Below, in pieces: positions 13,801 to 24,213 of a stretch of 64,000 nucleotides of DNA. The notes beneath the pieces are model-generated. The model did no database searches, was not told where the DNA came from, and worked only from the letters and a program-made list of their open reading frames with translations. Each line of letters opens with the position of its first letter. The first letter of the stretch is position 1. Source of the DNA: Fasciolopsis buskii (taxonomy: Eukaryota; Platyhelminthes; Trematoda; Plagiorchiida; Fasciolidae). Made by a program: the position numbers and the translations under genes. The DNA lies in NCBI GenBank assembly GCA_008360955.1, contig LUCM01010445.1, positions 126,376 to 190,375 on the forward strand, given 5' to 3'.

Positions 13801-14007
13801 GAATTTCCTAAAAAAACATCACGAACCCAAAGACATGGAATAATGGGAAGCCGCGCAGTTCAGACAATCTTCGTCGTCTATAACGAAAATTATACTTTCA
13901 ACCGCAAATGCTAGAAGAAACGTATTTCGGCATTTACATACTTAACTTTTTATGTGGATTAAATAAACCAACATTCTAAAATAATAATTAAACTTCGTAA
14001 AATATGT
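7851..14007. other. Large unassigned AT-rich stretch
   Basis: About 6 kb with no gene, retroelement protein or structural RNA that I recognise. Frames up to 115 codons occur (10742-11089 plus, 11158-11484 minus), but they have biased AT-rich composition and no family motif, so I do not call them genes. At 9757-9796 there are three imperfect units of the type TTAGGGAAAA. Confidence 0.5.
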
Positions 14008-14469
14008 CCAGTCAGCACTAACGCCCCGAAACAGTCCCAGAACATTTGCAAAAACGACTGCAAACGTACTTCTTTGCAAAAAATTGGGCCGTTTTGGATC
14101 GTTTTTCGAATTTCCCCGACCACATTAAAACCGCGTAGTAAGACTTACTAGATCACCGGGGGCCACAATGACTATTTTTTCGTATATTCTATGAACTTTT
14201 GGAATTTCCGTGAAGGAAAATCATCAACTGCGTCCTGTCCACGTAATTATTTATCCACTTCTCAAAACTGTCAATCGCGTCGCTCGATATATGAAATCAG
14301 TAATATACTACTGCTTCAGCCTTCGGAGAAAAACAAAAACCGGAAGTGTTCAACTTACGACTTTATCAGTAAATATGCAAAAAAAAAACCCTATGATATA
14401 ATGATACTTTGAAAACCGGTCCCCAGCTGACCGTTTTCGGGGCGTTTTAGCGACCCTTGTGCTGACTGG
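14008..14469. mobile_element. Candidate non-autonomous inverted-repeat DNA element (MITE-like)
   Basis: The left end reads CCAGTCAGCAC at 14008-14018, followed by TAACGCCCCGAAA at 14019-14031. The right end holds the reverse complement of both blocks: GTGCTGACTGG at 14459-14469, with a TTTTCGGGGCGTTTTA block at 14434-14449. Nine extra bases separate the two blocks on the right side. The interior is AT-rich and has no transposase; overlapping frames of 60-73 codons show no motif. I could not identify a convincing target-site duplication. The paired arms suggest a small inverted-repeat element, but a chance or ancient palindrome is possible. Confidence 0.45.
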
Positions 14470-16109
14470 GTGGACTTCTCGCAAATTTTTAAGACTATAG
14501 TATTCAAAAACAGAAGACGATTAAAATGACATAAAATAAAAATGCGCTACTTTAGAAGCTATTCGGGTACAATACGATGGACGAAGTACTGCCTGGGGGG
14601 CAAATTTTCACCAAAAAACGTGAACTATACAAATGCACTCAATTACCCTGTGGAACCTGCTGCGCTGGAGAGAAACCGACTTCCGGGTATCCATAGGGTG
14701 GTGGGTTTTGTGGATACGGTGGTACTAAAAATTAAGTAGGCCGAGAACGATTTACCTTTCTCGGACATTTTTGCTTCCGTTGAACACAAAGGACGAAAAT
14801 TCGGCCTCCAAACAAGTAATCGTAAGTCGTTCGAGGCACAAGTAGCTGAGTGAAATAATGACTTAATTTGAAGGTAATACTGTTGCGCAACAATTCCTGA
14901 TTGAGTTGGATAACCAACACTGCCCCACCCTCCGTCTATAACTCCACAAGCAACTGGCTGTTTTGAAAAGGATCCTCTCCGGTGACCTTGAGTTTCGAAG
15001 TAACAAGAGTATCTCGGAAGGTGCAAGGCCAAGCCAGTAGTTCAGTTCCAGTTCCAGTTCCAGTTCCATTTAGATTACAGAATGCACATTACGGTCTCTT
15101 AGATCCCGAAGCTTGTCTTCACATCGCTCTAGGTTCTGCAGGAGAGGTTTTGGCGCCCGCCATTCGGGTGTCTAGAATTCATCCGATACTATGCACTTCG
15201 GTTGGGCAATAACCCTCAGGTTCAGCTCATTCAGACTCGCTAAGAGAAACGAAAGGCTCATTGCTTCATCCCACACTGAAGGCAGGAGACAACACGGGTC
15301 TCAAGAGTTCGTACTTCGAGCCAAGAATGTAGAAGGAAAAATCGGAAGCCTATGAACAATTTATTGCGGGCACCTCGGGGCACGTGTCCCGAGATAAATG
15401 GTGTGGTTTACGTCACATATTTACGACGATTTTGCTGGGAGCGCTTATGCAGGTTTTCCCTCATGCCCAAATGTTGGAAAGCATCCACGTCCTACTGAAA
15501 AAAGACGTCTGGGATAAAACCCGACACGCCTTCACGGTTTTGGTGTTACCCTGAAGATTGATTTCTGTCCATCGAGAAGATTCGTCAGTCGCGTGACTTT
15601 TATTCATACCCCTCAGTAATTCCGGTGGCCGAATGCTGCGCCCGTGAAAGGCACGGGGTTTTTCTTCGAAGGGGGAAGATTAAGCTTGCATAGAGTATCG
15701 CAGCCGAAGTCATCCTGCGCACTTTAGAGAGGTATGGAAATCTTCTATTCAACTTGGGACGACGTTAACCAAAAACTAGACGATGAAACTCTGGACCTAT
15801 AGGCCCTCAACCTCGACAACGGCGTTGAAAATAGTCAGTCCATGACAAGTGAGTTGCCAGGTTCACGGCACTTTGAGTAGGCATGTGTTTTGCCGACCGA
15901 TTCGGTACAGCCTCTTCATGAACGCTGAGGAGACTTCCGACCGTAGTACTTAAAGACCTGATAACATCAGTGGAGAAACGTTGTGTGATTTTGGGATGCA
16001 CGCTGGATCATTGATAAATAGAAAAATTAGCCGTGTTGAGTTTCCTTGTACGATACGCGATGCAAGCGGTTGCCGGCCTGCATAGACAGGCAATTACATC
16101 AGAGCGCGA
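14470..16109. other. Unassigned sequence, no gene recognised
   Basis: No coding or RNA feature supported. A minus-strand frame of 129 codons at 14643-15032 has no recognisable family. It contains the hexamer repeat at 15042-15068. Confidence 0.45.
15042..15068. repeat. Short tandem hexamer (CAGTTC)n
   Basis: About four and a half copies of CAGTTC in a row. On the minus strand it reads as alternating Glu-Leu codons, which explains the odd low-complexity frame there. Confidence 0.85.
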
Positions 16110-17790
16110 ACCATTTAACTGACAGCGCTGCGATGCTGCCGTCTTTATTTCACTGCTTTCTCATCGGATATTTGGATGGATTATGGCCTGTTTTCGCCGC
16201 CGCAGTGGGCCGGAATTACTGCTGTCTCAAAACCGTATTTTTTCTGGCATTGGCTAGAAGGCAGTTTTAAATATGCCCGTCCGGCGAATATATTCATTCC
16301 GGCATTAATAAGTACTAACATCTGTTCTCTGTTTGCGACAATATAGGATCTGTCCCTCACATTTCAACCACGGATCCATGTGCAAACGTCTGTTGGTTTC
16401 CTACATGAAACGTAGCAGAGCCTGGATATCGCGGATTTACTCGCGTCGATAGACAGGTTCAGACTGCATTGACAAGACACAGTTTTGGACAAGGAGACGA
16501 CGGGAGACGGCTTTCAAGCTATCATATTTTGTAGCACGCCATTCCGTTACAAGTGACAACTATATATTTTTGCCCATGCTACGCAGTATTATGTAAGTAA
16601 ATGCCTGTCGGAAGCTCGGCTGCAGTGGTGTGCGGGGGCAGCTAGGTTGGCGGATTACACCTCCTGTGTTCACCCCCAAACGGTGTTTTCAGGTAGCGTG
16701 GCCGGCACTCGGTCAGCCCCACCCATTAGCACTGTTGTAGTAAACATCACTGTAGCTCCTACGTTCACGTGCACCACTTTGTACTGGCTTCCTCTTGCTT
16801 CTTCCCAAAATTCTTCTGCCAAAACCATAAAAATCGGACTCACGAATGGACAGTGTTTTTATAGACATCTGATATACACCGACGCTTACAATGCATTTTG
16901 ACATCCGAAAATAGCTAGGGACCGTCATTTTTCATCAATCTTTATTCCGCCCTGTGGAATATGGCAATAGACCGACGCTGTTAGCAACAGTTCTCCACAA
17001 AAGTCCACCAGACGTTGCCTTATTTGATTCCGGTTCTCCTTCTTTTTCTCTGGAGCCACCTTCATCTCTGGACCAAGCTAAAATTCACGAAATCAAGTTG
17101 CTCAAAACAAACCTCATGTATTATTCTTACGGTTGCACAATTCCCATCCAGTATCACCACTCTTTTTGCTCCACAGACTGTGCTTTCAGATTTTTGCATT
17201 TTATGCTGCCTCATATGATATCCAGTCTGGTGTTCACTCATCTCCATTCCATTACAGCATACATATTGATCATCATCTCGAACACAACTCTCTTGATTTT
17301 CGAGGATCCCGATCAACAGGCGGTGACAGCTATTGCCCTCCAGCCATATTTTGCGCTCGCCATACGCACCTTTGCTGCATTCAAACATGGCATTATTCGC
17401 AGTGCAGGACGTGTGAACAGTCACAGAATAATCTATACGAACCATTATCTAGCTTTGATTTAAAGCCCCATGCTCGGGAAATCACATTGCCTGTTACGAT
17501 CTTGTGAGCGAAACCACATTGCATTATATGTTTGGTTTCCGTTTTTGTGTTCGCACCGTGCCTTCTTGGCCCAATTTTAATCTTACCTTGCGCATGACTC
17601 TCGTACGTCGAGAATTATACAAAAACAAACAAACCTTCCAAATTACCAAAGGTCGCTCTCATCCCCTCTCCCTTCGATTTGTGTTGTCCGTGTCACCTGT
17701 GCATCATTTATGTAAAACTTGACCTTGCCTTGCACGTGCATCTCGCAAATCAAGGAATATGCGTTATTATTATTAATGTTAATATATCAA
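16110..17790 (+). repeat. Family R interspersed repeat, copy I
   Basis: This is a member of an unidentified repeat family that recurs in this window. The block CGGATATTTGG...CGGAATTACT near 16172-16245 matches 19940-20010. The block with GGCGGATTACACC to GCACTCGGTC near 16645-16715 matches 44800-44865. The block from CCTCATATGATATCCAG (17211) onward matches 28846 and 46105 onward. The 3' end carries two related modules: CTTACCTTGCGCATGACTC near 17584 and CTTGCCTTGCACGTGCATC near 17727. It finishes with a TTATTATTATT tail near 17763-17775. No convincing protein is encoded; overlapping frames of 124-169 codons have no known motif. An ATT-rich tail suggests LINE-style mobilisation, but that is inference. 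Confidence 0.6.
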
Positions 17791-18019
17791 AGAGAAAATT
17801 TTCCCTTGCCTAGAGCCTTTTTCATGACCTGATGGGATACCTCAAGAAGTGAAGCAAAATAGCATAAGCAAACTATGTTCATGATAAAACATCGAGGGAG
17901 TCAAGCTTTGCTATGTCGCTTAGTGTAAAAGAATACCTTTCTCCTCACTAGAGTTAGCAGTTGCCAAGTAAAAGAACATGTACAAGTGCTGCACTGGGGG
18001 GACCACTCAAATCAGAGCG

Positions 18020-18185
18020 GATACATTCGAAACTGCCGTTGGATAACCGGAGTCAGTGACTGTAGATGTGGGGAAAGTTTCCGTTGATTAGATCCAAATA
18101 CAAAATCATCAGTTGGAATCGAACCCTGACCTGGATGACACCCACCCATGCTCTGGCTTACCGTGCATGCGCACGAGGAAAACTA
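18020..18185 (-). mobile_element. tRNA-like SINE candidate
   Basis: Read on the minus strand, GGTCAGGGTTCGATTCC (about 18111-18128) contains a perfect RNA polymerase III B box. It is preceded by an A-box-like AAGCCAGAGCATGG about 30 bases upstream. A complete cloverleaf is not evident and there is no obvious poly-A tail, so this is a tRNA-derived repeat or tRNA pseudogene, not a working tRNA. The edges are guesses. Confidence 0.4.
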
Positions 18186-18412
18186 CGGTGGCACATGCAA
18201 GTAGGCTCTGGATATAGCACGGCCCGTTGTGCACTTAGATGAACCACTTCTAAGTCTCACATCTTCACTGTAGCGGTGGTTTATTACGAATGCAATTGAG
18301 AAATACAGTACACTTTGGTGAAATACACTCGGGTTATGCCTAATTCCGAAAACAAACACCTGGCACTTGTGAGTCAATCACAGAGAGGAGAGATGATGAA
18401 TATCAGGACCGA

Positions 18413-18561
18413 GTGACACAAGGAATGTATAGAAAAATCTATGCGCCATGTATTGATTTTTATTGTGAATGATATAATGCTAATAACAAGATAGTCGAAA
18501 CGTTGCTGAGCTACATCTAACAACAAAGCCGTTAGTAACATTATATCATTCACAATAAAAA
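18413..18561 (+). mobile_element. SINE-like repeat S, copy 1, with long hairpin
   Basis: The first 80 bases match the insert at 58921-59080 (AAGGA.TGTAT.GAAAAAT then ATGCGCC.TGTATT then ATTGTGAATGATA), so this is a dispersed element. Unlike the other copy, it contains a strong fold-back: 18457-18479 is perfectly complementary to 18539-18561 (23 bp). Pairing extends to 18487/18531 with two mismatches around a 43-base loop. The right arm looks like an inverted copy of part of the element itself. Confidence 0.5.
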
Positions 18562-19859
18562 GAGTCGAAGTTAACACTGTTCGATGTTGATTGTTGCCGG
18601 GCGATCTATAACAGCGTTCGGGTTCGTCATAATTTAAGTCGATTTTGCCAGTATAGTTTTGAAGTGGCAAACGCCAGGCCTACCTGATCAGCCAGCAATA
18701 ATGGTTGTCTTTTTTCTATTCAAAACGTAAGACTGTGGCCTGCCATTCGAGCATTATTAAAACAAATTCGATTTTATACTTAAGCAAACTGAAAATAACT
18801 TCATGACAAAATGAACTGTCAGCTAGTAGTGACTGATTCTTAAGTTTCTTCCCAGTCCCAATATTGATTTATGCTGTTGGTGAGTTTGCATTTCACTCAC
18901 TAACCTAGACCAGTTTTATCGTTGATTCCCGACTACTATGATATCCATCTTGCATATCAAACTCATGCCGGAGCGCAAATCAAGACGTGAACCCAAAAAT
19001 GCATGTGGATCCTATTAACAACAACAAACAGCTCAGTGAAGAAGTACACCCGTCAAAACTGAACGGATTCTCTAGATTTTAACTCTCGATCTTTTAAAAC
19101 ACTTTGGGTGCAGAAAAAAGAATATTTGATTACAAAGATGCTTTGCAATTAGACAAACTAAGTACGACCTTCATTAGCGCAAACTTTGAACGTCACTTGG
19201 AGATGTGAAAATATTGTTGTATGGCTTTAGGCCACAGTTAGCAGTCAGATTAATGAAGTGCGCAAATGCAGGGCAGGCTTCGCCCAAAAGACGAACTAGG
19301 GGAGAGAGGATTGTCTAAGGTAATCTCTCTGAGGCACTTTGGCATTGATGTGCACTTCGTGCGAATAAAAGCTGATGGATTTCCGAATGGATTCATATTA
19401 GTACCATAGACCAGTTTCTGACCGGAACTTACGGATTAATCAACCACGGGATGTTACCACCCATTCCCCCGCAGATAATCGCGGAGAAAGACAAAACAAT
19501 TATTCCGTATAGCTTTTAGGTCTTCATCAGCAATGTAAGTATTTCAAAACACAACTGACACTAATCCGCAGTGATTGACTTTGCGTCGAACTTTCAATTA
19601 TCAGGTCATCTGCTATGGCTCCAAGGAGTTTTTTCTGTCACTACATGGCATACGTCTGTGAGCTATGACTAACGGAAGTCCTTCGGCCCATTGGGATTCA
19701 AACAGAATTTTAGAACCGGATTAGCAATACGATGTCAGGAATTTTTTCTTCCACACGACTGGTAGCTGTCAGTGGAGTTTTACTTCGAGCATCTTCGTAA
19801 GCAAATATCTATATCATAGCAATTAAATGCAAAATCATTTGTAAAGACAAGCCGCAATT
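18562..19859. other. Unassigned sequence, no gene recognised
   Basis: No gene or known repeat identified on either strand. Confidence 0.45.
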
Positions 19860-20333
19860 CAGTATTGCATTTTGATAAGAAGTGCGCCCTTGGACTGGCT
19901 GCATTACAGTTCTGTCATTCTAATTTCGTTGTTTTGTTGTCGGATATTTGGTTCGATTATGTTCTCCATTCGACGGTACAATCGCTCGGAATTACTTTTG
20001 TTCAAAACCATATCGTTTCTCAACATGGAATCACGCAATACTGCACCTCAGCGTTCTCCTCATTGATCCAAAAGAGGCACATATGCTGGCTGATAGGCAG
20101 ATCCTAAGTGCACCCTCCCGGCCAAAATGTCCATTACGGCATTGTCAAGTTCCACCATTCGTTCATTGTATACGAAAAGGACGGATCTGCCTCCACTAAG
20201 ATTACAACAGTGGTCGGTCTTGTTATTCTGCACTCAGCTCCCTCGACTTTTGGCGCTATGATCCTGGCGAATGCTGTTTCGTCTGCGAATAATATTACCA
20301 ATGCAATTTTATTTCCCGAACAGGGTCAGGGGC
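19860..20333 (+). repeat. Family R fragment, copy Ib
   Basis: Homologous in plus orientation to 16141-16420: CGGATATTTGG, GATTATG, CGGAATTACT and CAAAACC occur in the same order and spacing, at roughly 70% by eye. It ends exactly where a minus-orientation family-R copy begins at 20334. Confidence 0.55.
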
Positions 20334-21272
20334 CATGCAGTGCGTATGAGCATGGCGTGCGACGACAGCAGCAAAATAGAAAAATCCCATGAGAAAAAGT
20401 GCTCGTTTGCAGAGGGCGGGAGGCCTATACGGGGTAAATATTCTGGGCATATTCATATGGTAATGTTATAGATGTTAGCGAACTTCTACTCGGCGGATTT
20501 GAGTCCGACGAGTACTTCTCGTTGGCACCGTTTGATGTCGTTTTGCACATTCCGTTGTTCGCCATGTTGCACACAGCAGACACAGGCGGATCGATCATGC
20601 CACTAGTAAGTCCCTCAAGATAGTAAGATTCATGAATTATAGGAATAAACACGAATTGGCCCTGGCGGAATGGATATTGCGTGACAAGAAGAAATGCACT
20701 AAATCAAGAAATGGTAAGTTTGTAGTCAGTTTCCAGCGGAATGCATAGTCCGGTGAGCAGCATATTGAAAGGACACTAGCAGCATATTGGGCCGAATATT
20801 AGAAGCACAGCTCGTTGGCATATCGAGACGGCGGTACGCAATGCAAATCGTGTAATTTTATGCCTGATTCCTGAGGTTTTCTTTGGGACATCTTCATTTC
20901 ATGAATTCCCGCTGGGTTCAATGGTGGAGGTGGAGTTAGAAAAGGAAAAAAGCGAATCAGACTCGAATGGAGCAGTGTCTGGTAGAATCATGCGAGAGGC
21001 AGTTGTCAGAACCAGCGGTTGATTGCCAAATTTGGCAGACCACAATGAAGGTTCATAAGAAGACATGATTCTCAGCGATTTTGACGAAGAATTTTGAGGT
21101 GCATACAGAAGGGGAGTTCTTGTCAAATGCCAATGAAAATCTTTTCCCCGTCTGCTCAATTTGCCAAGTTTGGACAAAGGGAATTCTGGGAAGGATCACG
21201 AAAAAGTTAGTTTGAATGGGCGCACTTAAAAATTGGGGCTAAGGAGCTGTTTACCATTAAAGTGCCATTGAG
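20334..21272 (-). repeat. Family R copy, near-identical inverted tract
   Basis: Position x matches position 66150 minus x without indels. The tract is the reverse complement of 44878-45816 with 8 substitutions in 939 bases. The two frames in it (20899-21177 and 20425-20652 on the minus strand) are preserved in the other copy, identically and with one residue changed respectively. They have no recognisable domain and I do not regard them as genes. Weak family-R similarity continues beyond 21272 (for example CGGTCATACTC opposite CGGTTGGTTATGCTC), so the high identity stops abruptly within a longer diverged homology. Confidence 0.85.
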
Positions 21273-21839
21273 TATGACCGACGGTGTCCTGGATACACTC
21301 TGAACATCATTTTTTAGGTTTGAATGCAGAAATTCCAATTTGTTTTTTGATGAAGTATCAGGAGATCAGTTTTTTAGGAGTGTATCATCCCGGGGAAGCC
21401 GAAACACAGGAAGCCAATGTATGAAGCAATTTTTGCATGGAAGCAGAACTGAATGGCCTGGAAACGAAAAATAGGGTAGTGTTTGTCCTAGCTGCCAGCT
21501 GCGGATTAGTAGGCGATCAATCACACCAGGGACTCACTTAAATAATGTACTATATCTTTTAGTGGAACCCAAAATATCGGAGTGTTGGCTGGTGATATGG
21601 GCAATCCAGGTTTTATGAGCATGTATAAAAAGATGGACAGACATATCTGGTGCGCGGATTGTCTACACTCGTGAATAAAGGAGTGAACCGGTATTTGGTG
21701 GGACGGACAATGACCAACGACGGTTGATATAAATGCGGAATGTGCAGGAAATGACAGGTGTAATCGGGAATGACCATATTCATTGCCATGGAAAGCATGA
21801 GCTATATTCCACTGTAGAACAACATACCTTTGAATCACA
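21273..21839. other. Unassigned sequence between repeat and CR1 copy A
   Basis: It probably includes more of a minus-strand family-R copy near 21273-21310. The remainder holds a minus frame of 105 codons (21521-21838) with no recognised motif. Confidence 0.4.
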
Positions 21840-24206
21840 GTAAACCGTCGTGACCATCCGGTAAGTCAAATGGCAACTCTTACTTAGGTTTGGCGAACTG
21901 CCTACTAGCCGCTTTGTAAATGCACGCTGAACGTTTCCGATTGCAACTTGGTCACACTTTCTCACGCTGAAGCTGAAAAGGAAACAGCAATCTGGAATGG
22001 GCCTGTCGTGTGTTTTGAAGAGGTTCAGTTTACTCTGGTTCAGACCAAAGTTCCTATGTAGCAACCCAACTATTTATTTGCTTTCGCAATTTGAATAACT
22101 GGGTGTTCATTAAAGTTGAATCTGCAGAAGTGGCTCGGATCCAGGTCTCGAACCTTGGCGCTGATAGGAATGATTTAGCTAATAATTTTAAGCCCCTCGA
22201 TAGACAAGGTGCACTTGTATCACAGGACGCAGCGTTTTTGGCTGAGAACGTCACCATTCTTTTGTTTGCCGAAGGGCTCGGGCATATTAGGTCTTGGATT
22301 ATCTTGGCAACAGTAGAGCCTAGAGAATCAGACTGGAATGTATAAAAGATTTTGATGCCACCGGCAAACAGAAAAGAAACGCCCTCCCGACTAAGTTGAA
22401 AACATCATTTACGCAACAGAGAAACGGTGCTTGGCCTAGTACACTGCCTTGGATCAAACCAACAGTTACCGGTCTGGAGTAAGTGGGGAAAACATTTGCT
22501 CGAACTGCTTGATTTCTGGATAAAAGATATGAGGTGAACCAAGGAAGTATAGGGTCGGTGAAGCCATAGGATATAATCTTGCTTCTCAGCCTACGATGGG
22601 CCACTCTGTCAAAAGCTTTTGCCATATTCAAATAAACTGCGATCACCGGCTTTTTGGCTTTAGCAGCCGTTGTAACTCTATCTATGTAATCAGTCGTAGA
22701 CGCAGCGCGCGATTTCTTTTGGAGAAAACCGTGGCGACTGGCGTTGACAAGTTTGTGGTCTATAAGCTATTTAGTGAGCTGCTTTTTAACCGGGTGCTAC
22801 ATGAATCCAGAAGAAATCGGGGTGTTATTTATCAGTCTATATTTGGTCGGTTCAAGTCTTATGCCTCTCTTATGTATGTGGATTTTGACAGATGATTTGC
22901 AATGGGAGGAGAAAGCACAGCATTGGACAGAGGTTGAATATGTTTGCCAACAGTATTGAAATATTTCCCCCACCTAGCTTATAAAGATGGCTGCAGGTAA
23001 CGAGTCCGGTCCGGGGCGATGGCTGACTTTTGTTTTTCCCAATATCGGGGCTATCTCTTTCAGTAAGAAGGAAACTGTCAATAATGTTTCCGAGGCCTAG
23101 TATGGCAGCCAAGGGGTTGGAAGCTTAGTATCGGTTGTAAGCGAGGAGGCAAATAATCTGCCGAATGCCTAAGCGATTCCTTGAAGGTTGTTGCGGTAAG
23201 TGTATTTTAGGCGAGGTGGTGAGAAATTACCGGGAGCCTGGAGTAGTTTGCTCCCTGAGTTTAGAGCATATCGTTTTGCGTTTCACTTCGGGGGTCTGTT
23301 GTCGATTCCAAGTGTTATGGCAAGCGATTGAGTCGCAGAAACAAAGAAAAATCCCTGGGTTTAAGGCAGATTTTCCAAAGTTTAGCGAGCCTGCCGGTTG
23401 GCAGGTCATGACAGTTATCTGGGCATTGAGTAAGTCTGTGCCAACGTGATACAGCCAAGGCATTCGTTCCAGAGTGATAAGAGCTTGCCAGTTGAAATTT
23501 GCACCTCACTTGTTCGGAACAGGCAGTCACACAACCGCGCAGCAAAGTTGGCAGGCGACCCCAGGTTCCCTAAGGTAGGGCCTGGCGATTAGAGGTGGGA
23601 TGCTACGATAGAAAGGTAGCATGGATGTTCAGCTGATGAGCAAGCGATCGCATCCAGGGGAACTACTTTTAACGGATGGACGGACATAAATTAATCTAAT
23701 CGTAAAAATTAGACTTAGGATATTTTTTCTTGTTGGGTCGGCTACGTGTTTTATCCATGCTCCTGGCTGAATGTGGGCGACAAAAGGGAGCAAGGAGTTT
23801 AGAAAAATGAAAATAAACCAGAAAATATACGGAGTATTGAAGTATCCGGCGACGACTTCGGGACCTAGTAAGGTACACGAGCAGTTAATTGCGTCAGCTA
23901 GGAGTAGGACGTCCTTTCCACAGGGGCCTAGCGGGCGGATTGCGCATCCCATGAAAAGGTTTTCACTACCAATGTCAGCCCTAAGCCATACAGCACCTTG
24001 AATGATATTCAGCTGAGGGTCTTTGGATAATGAGGCTAGTAATAAATTTCGGACATACACAAGGAAGCCTCTGACATGCTGAGATCGGCGACTTTTTCTG
24101 AATGAGTTATATCCAGGGATAGCAAATTATCCGTCCGGAGTGTCAGCATTAAGCCAAATCTCGGTGATTATTTGGAAATCGTAATTTTAGGGGAGTGCTA
24201 ACAGAC
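21840..24206 (-). pseudogene. CR1-like LINE copy A, decayed endonuclease to RT
   Basis: The minus strand reads through a degenerate LINE ORF2. The endonuclease starts near 24165 with IITEIWLNADTPDG (ETWL altered to EIWL). It continues as MYVRNLLLASLSKDP and AVWLRADIGSENL, then VVAGYFN (GDFN altered to GYFN) near 23850, then the HVADPTRKN block. RT motif A (VYLNMAKAFDRVAH) is near 22630 and motif B (LIQGSVLG) near 22450. Motif C reads FLFAGGIKIF near 22365-22395, so both catalytic aspartates are glycine. The last match (RAFTKRLVGS) is near 21900. Many frameshifts show it is dead. It meets CR1 copy B head to head at about 24207-24213. Confidence 0.75.
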
Positions 24207-24213
24207 GAAGTGA

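Noticed and set aside
14643..15032. 129-codon minus-strand frame as a gene
   Set aside because: No motif; its reading passes next to the CAGTTC hexamer repeat and lacks any homologue I recognise.
16954..17463. 169-codon frame in family R as a protein gene
   Set aside because: The homologous regions of copies II and III do not preserve the frame, and no domain is visible.
20425..21177. Identical 92-codon and near-identical 75-codon frames at two loci as conserved genes
   Set aside because: The identity is explained by the whole 939-bp tract being duplicated, with no excess conservation of codons.
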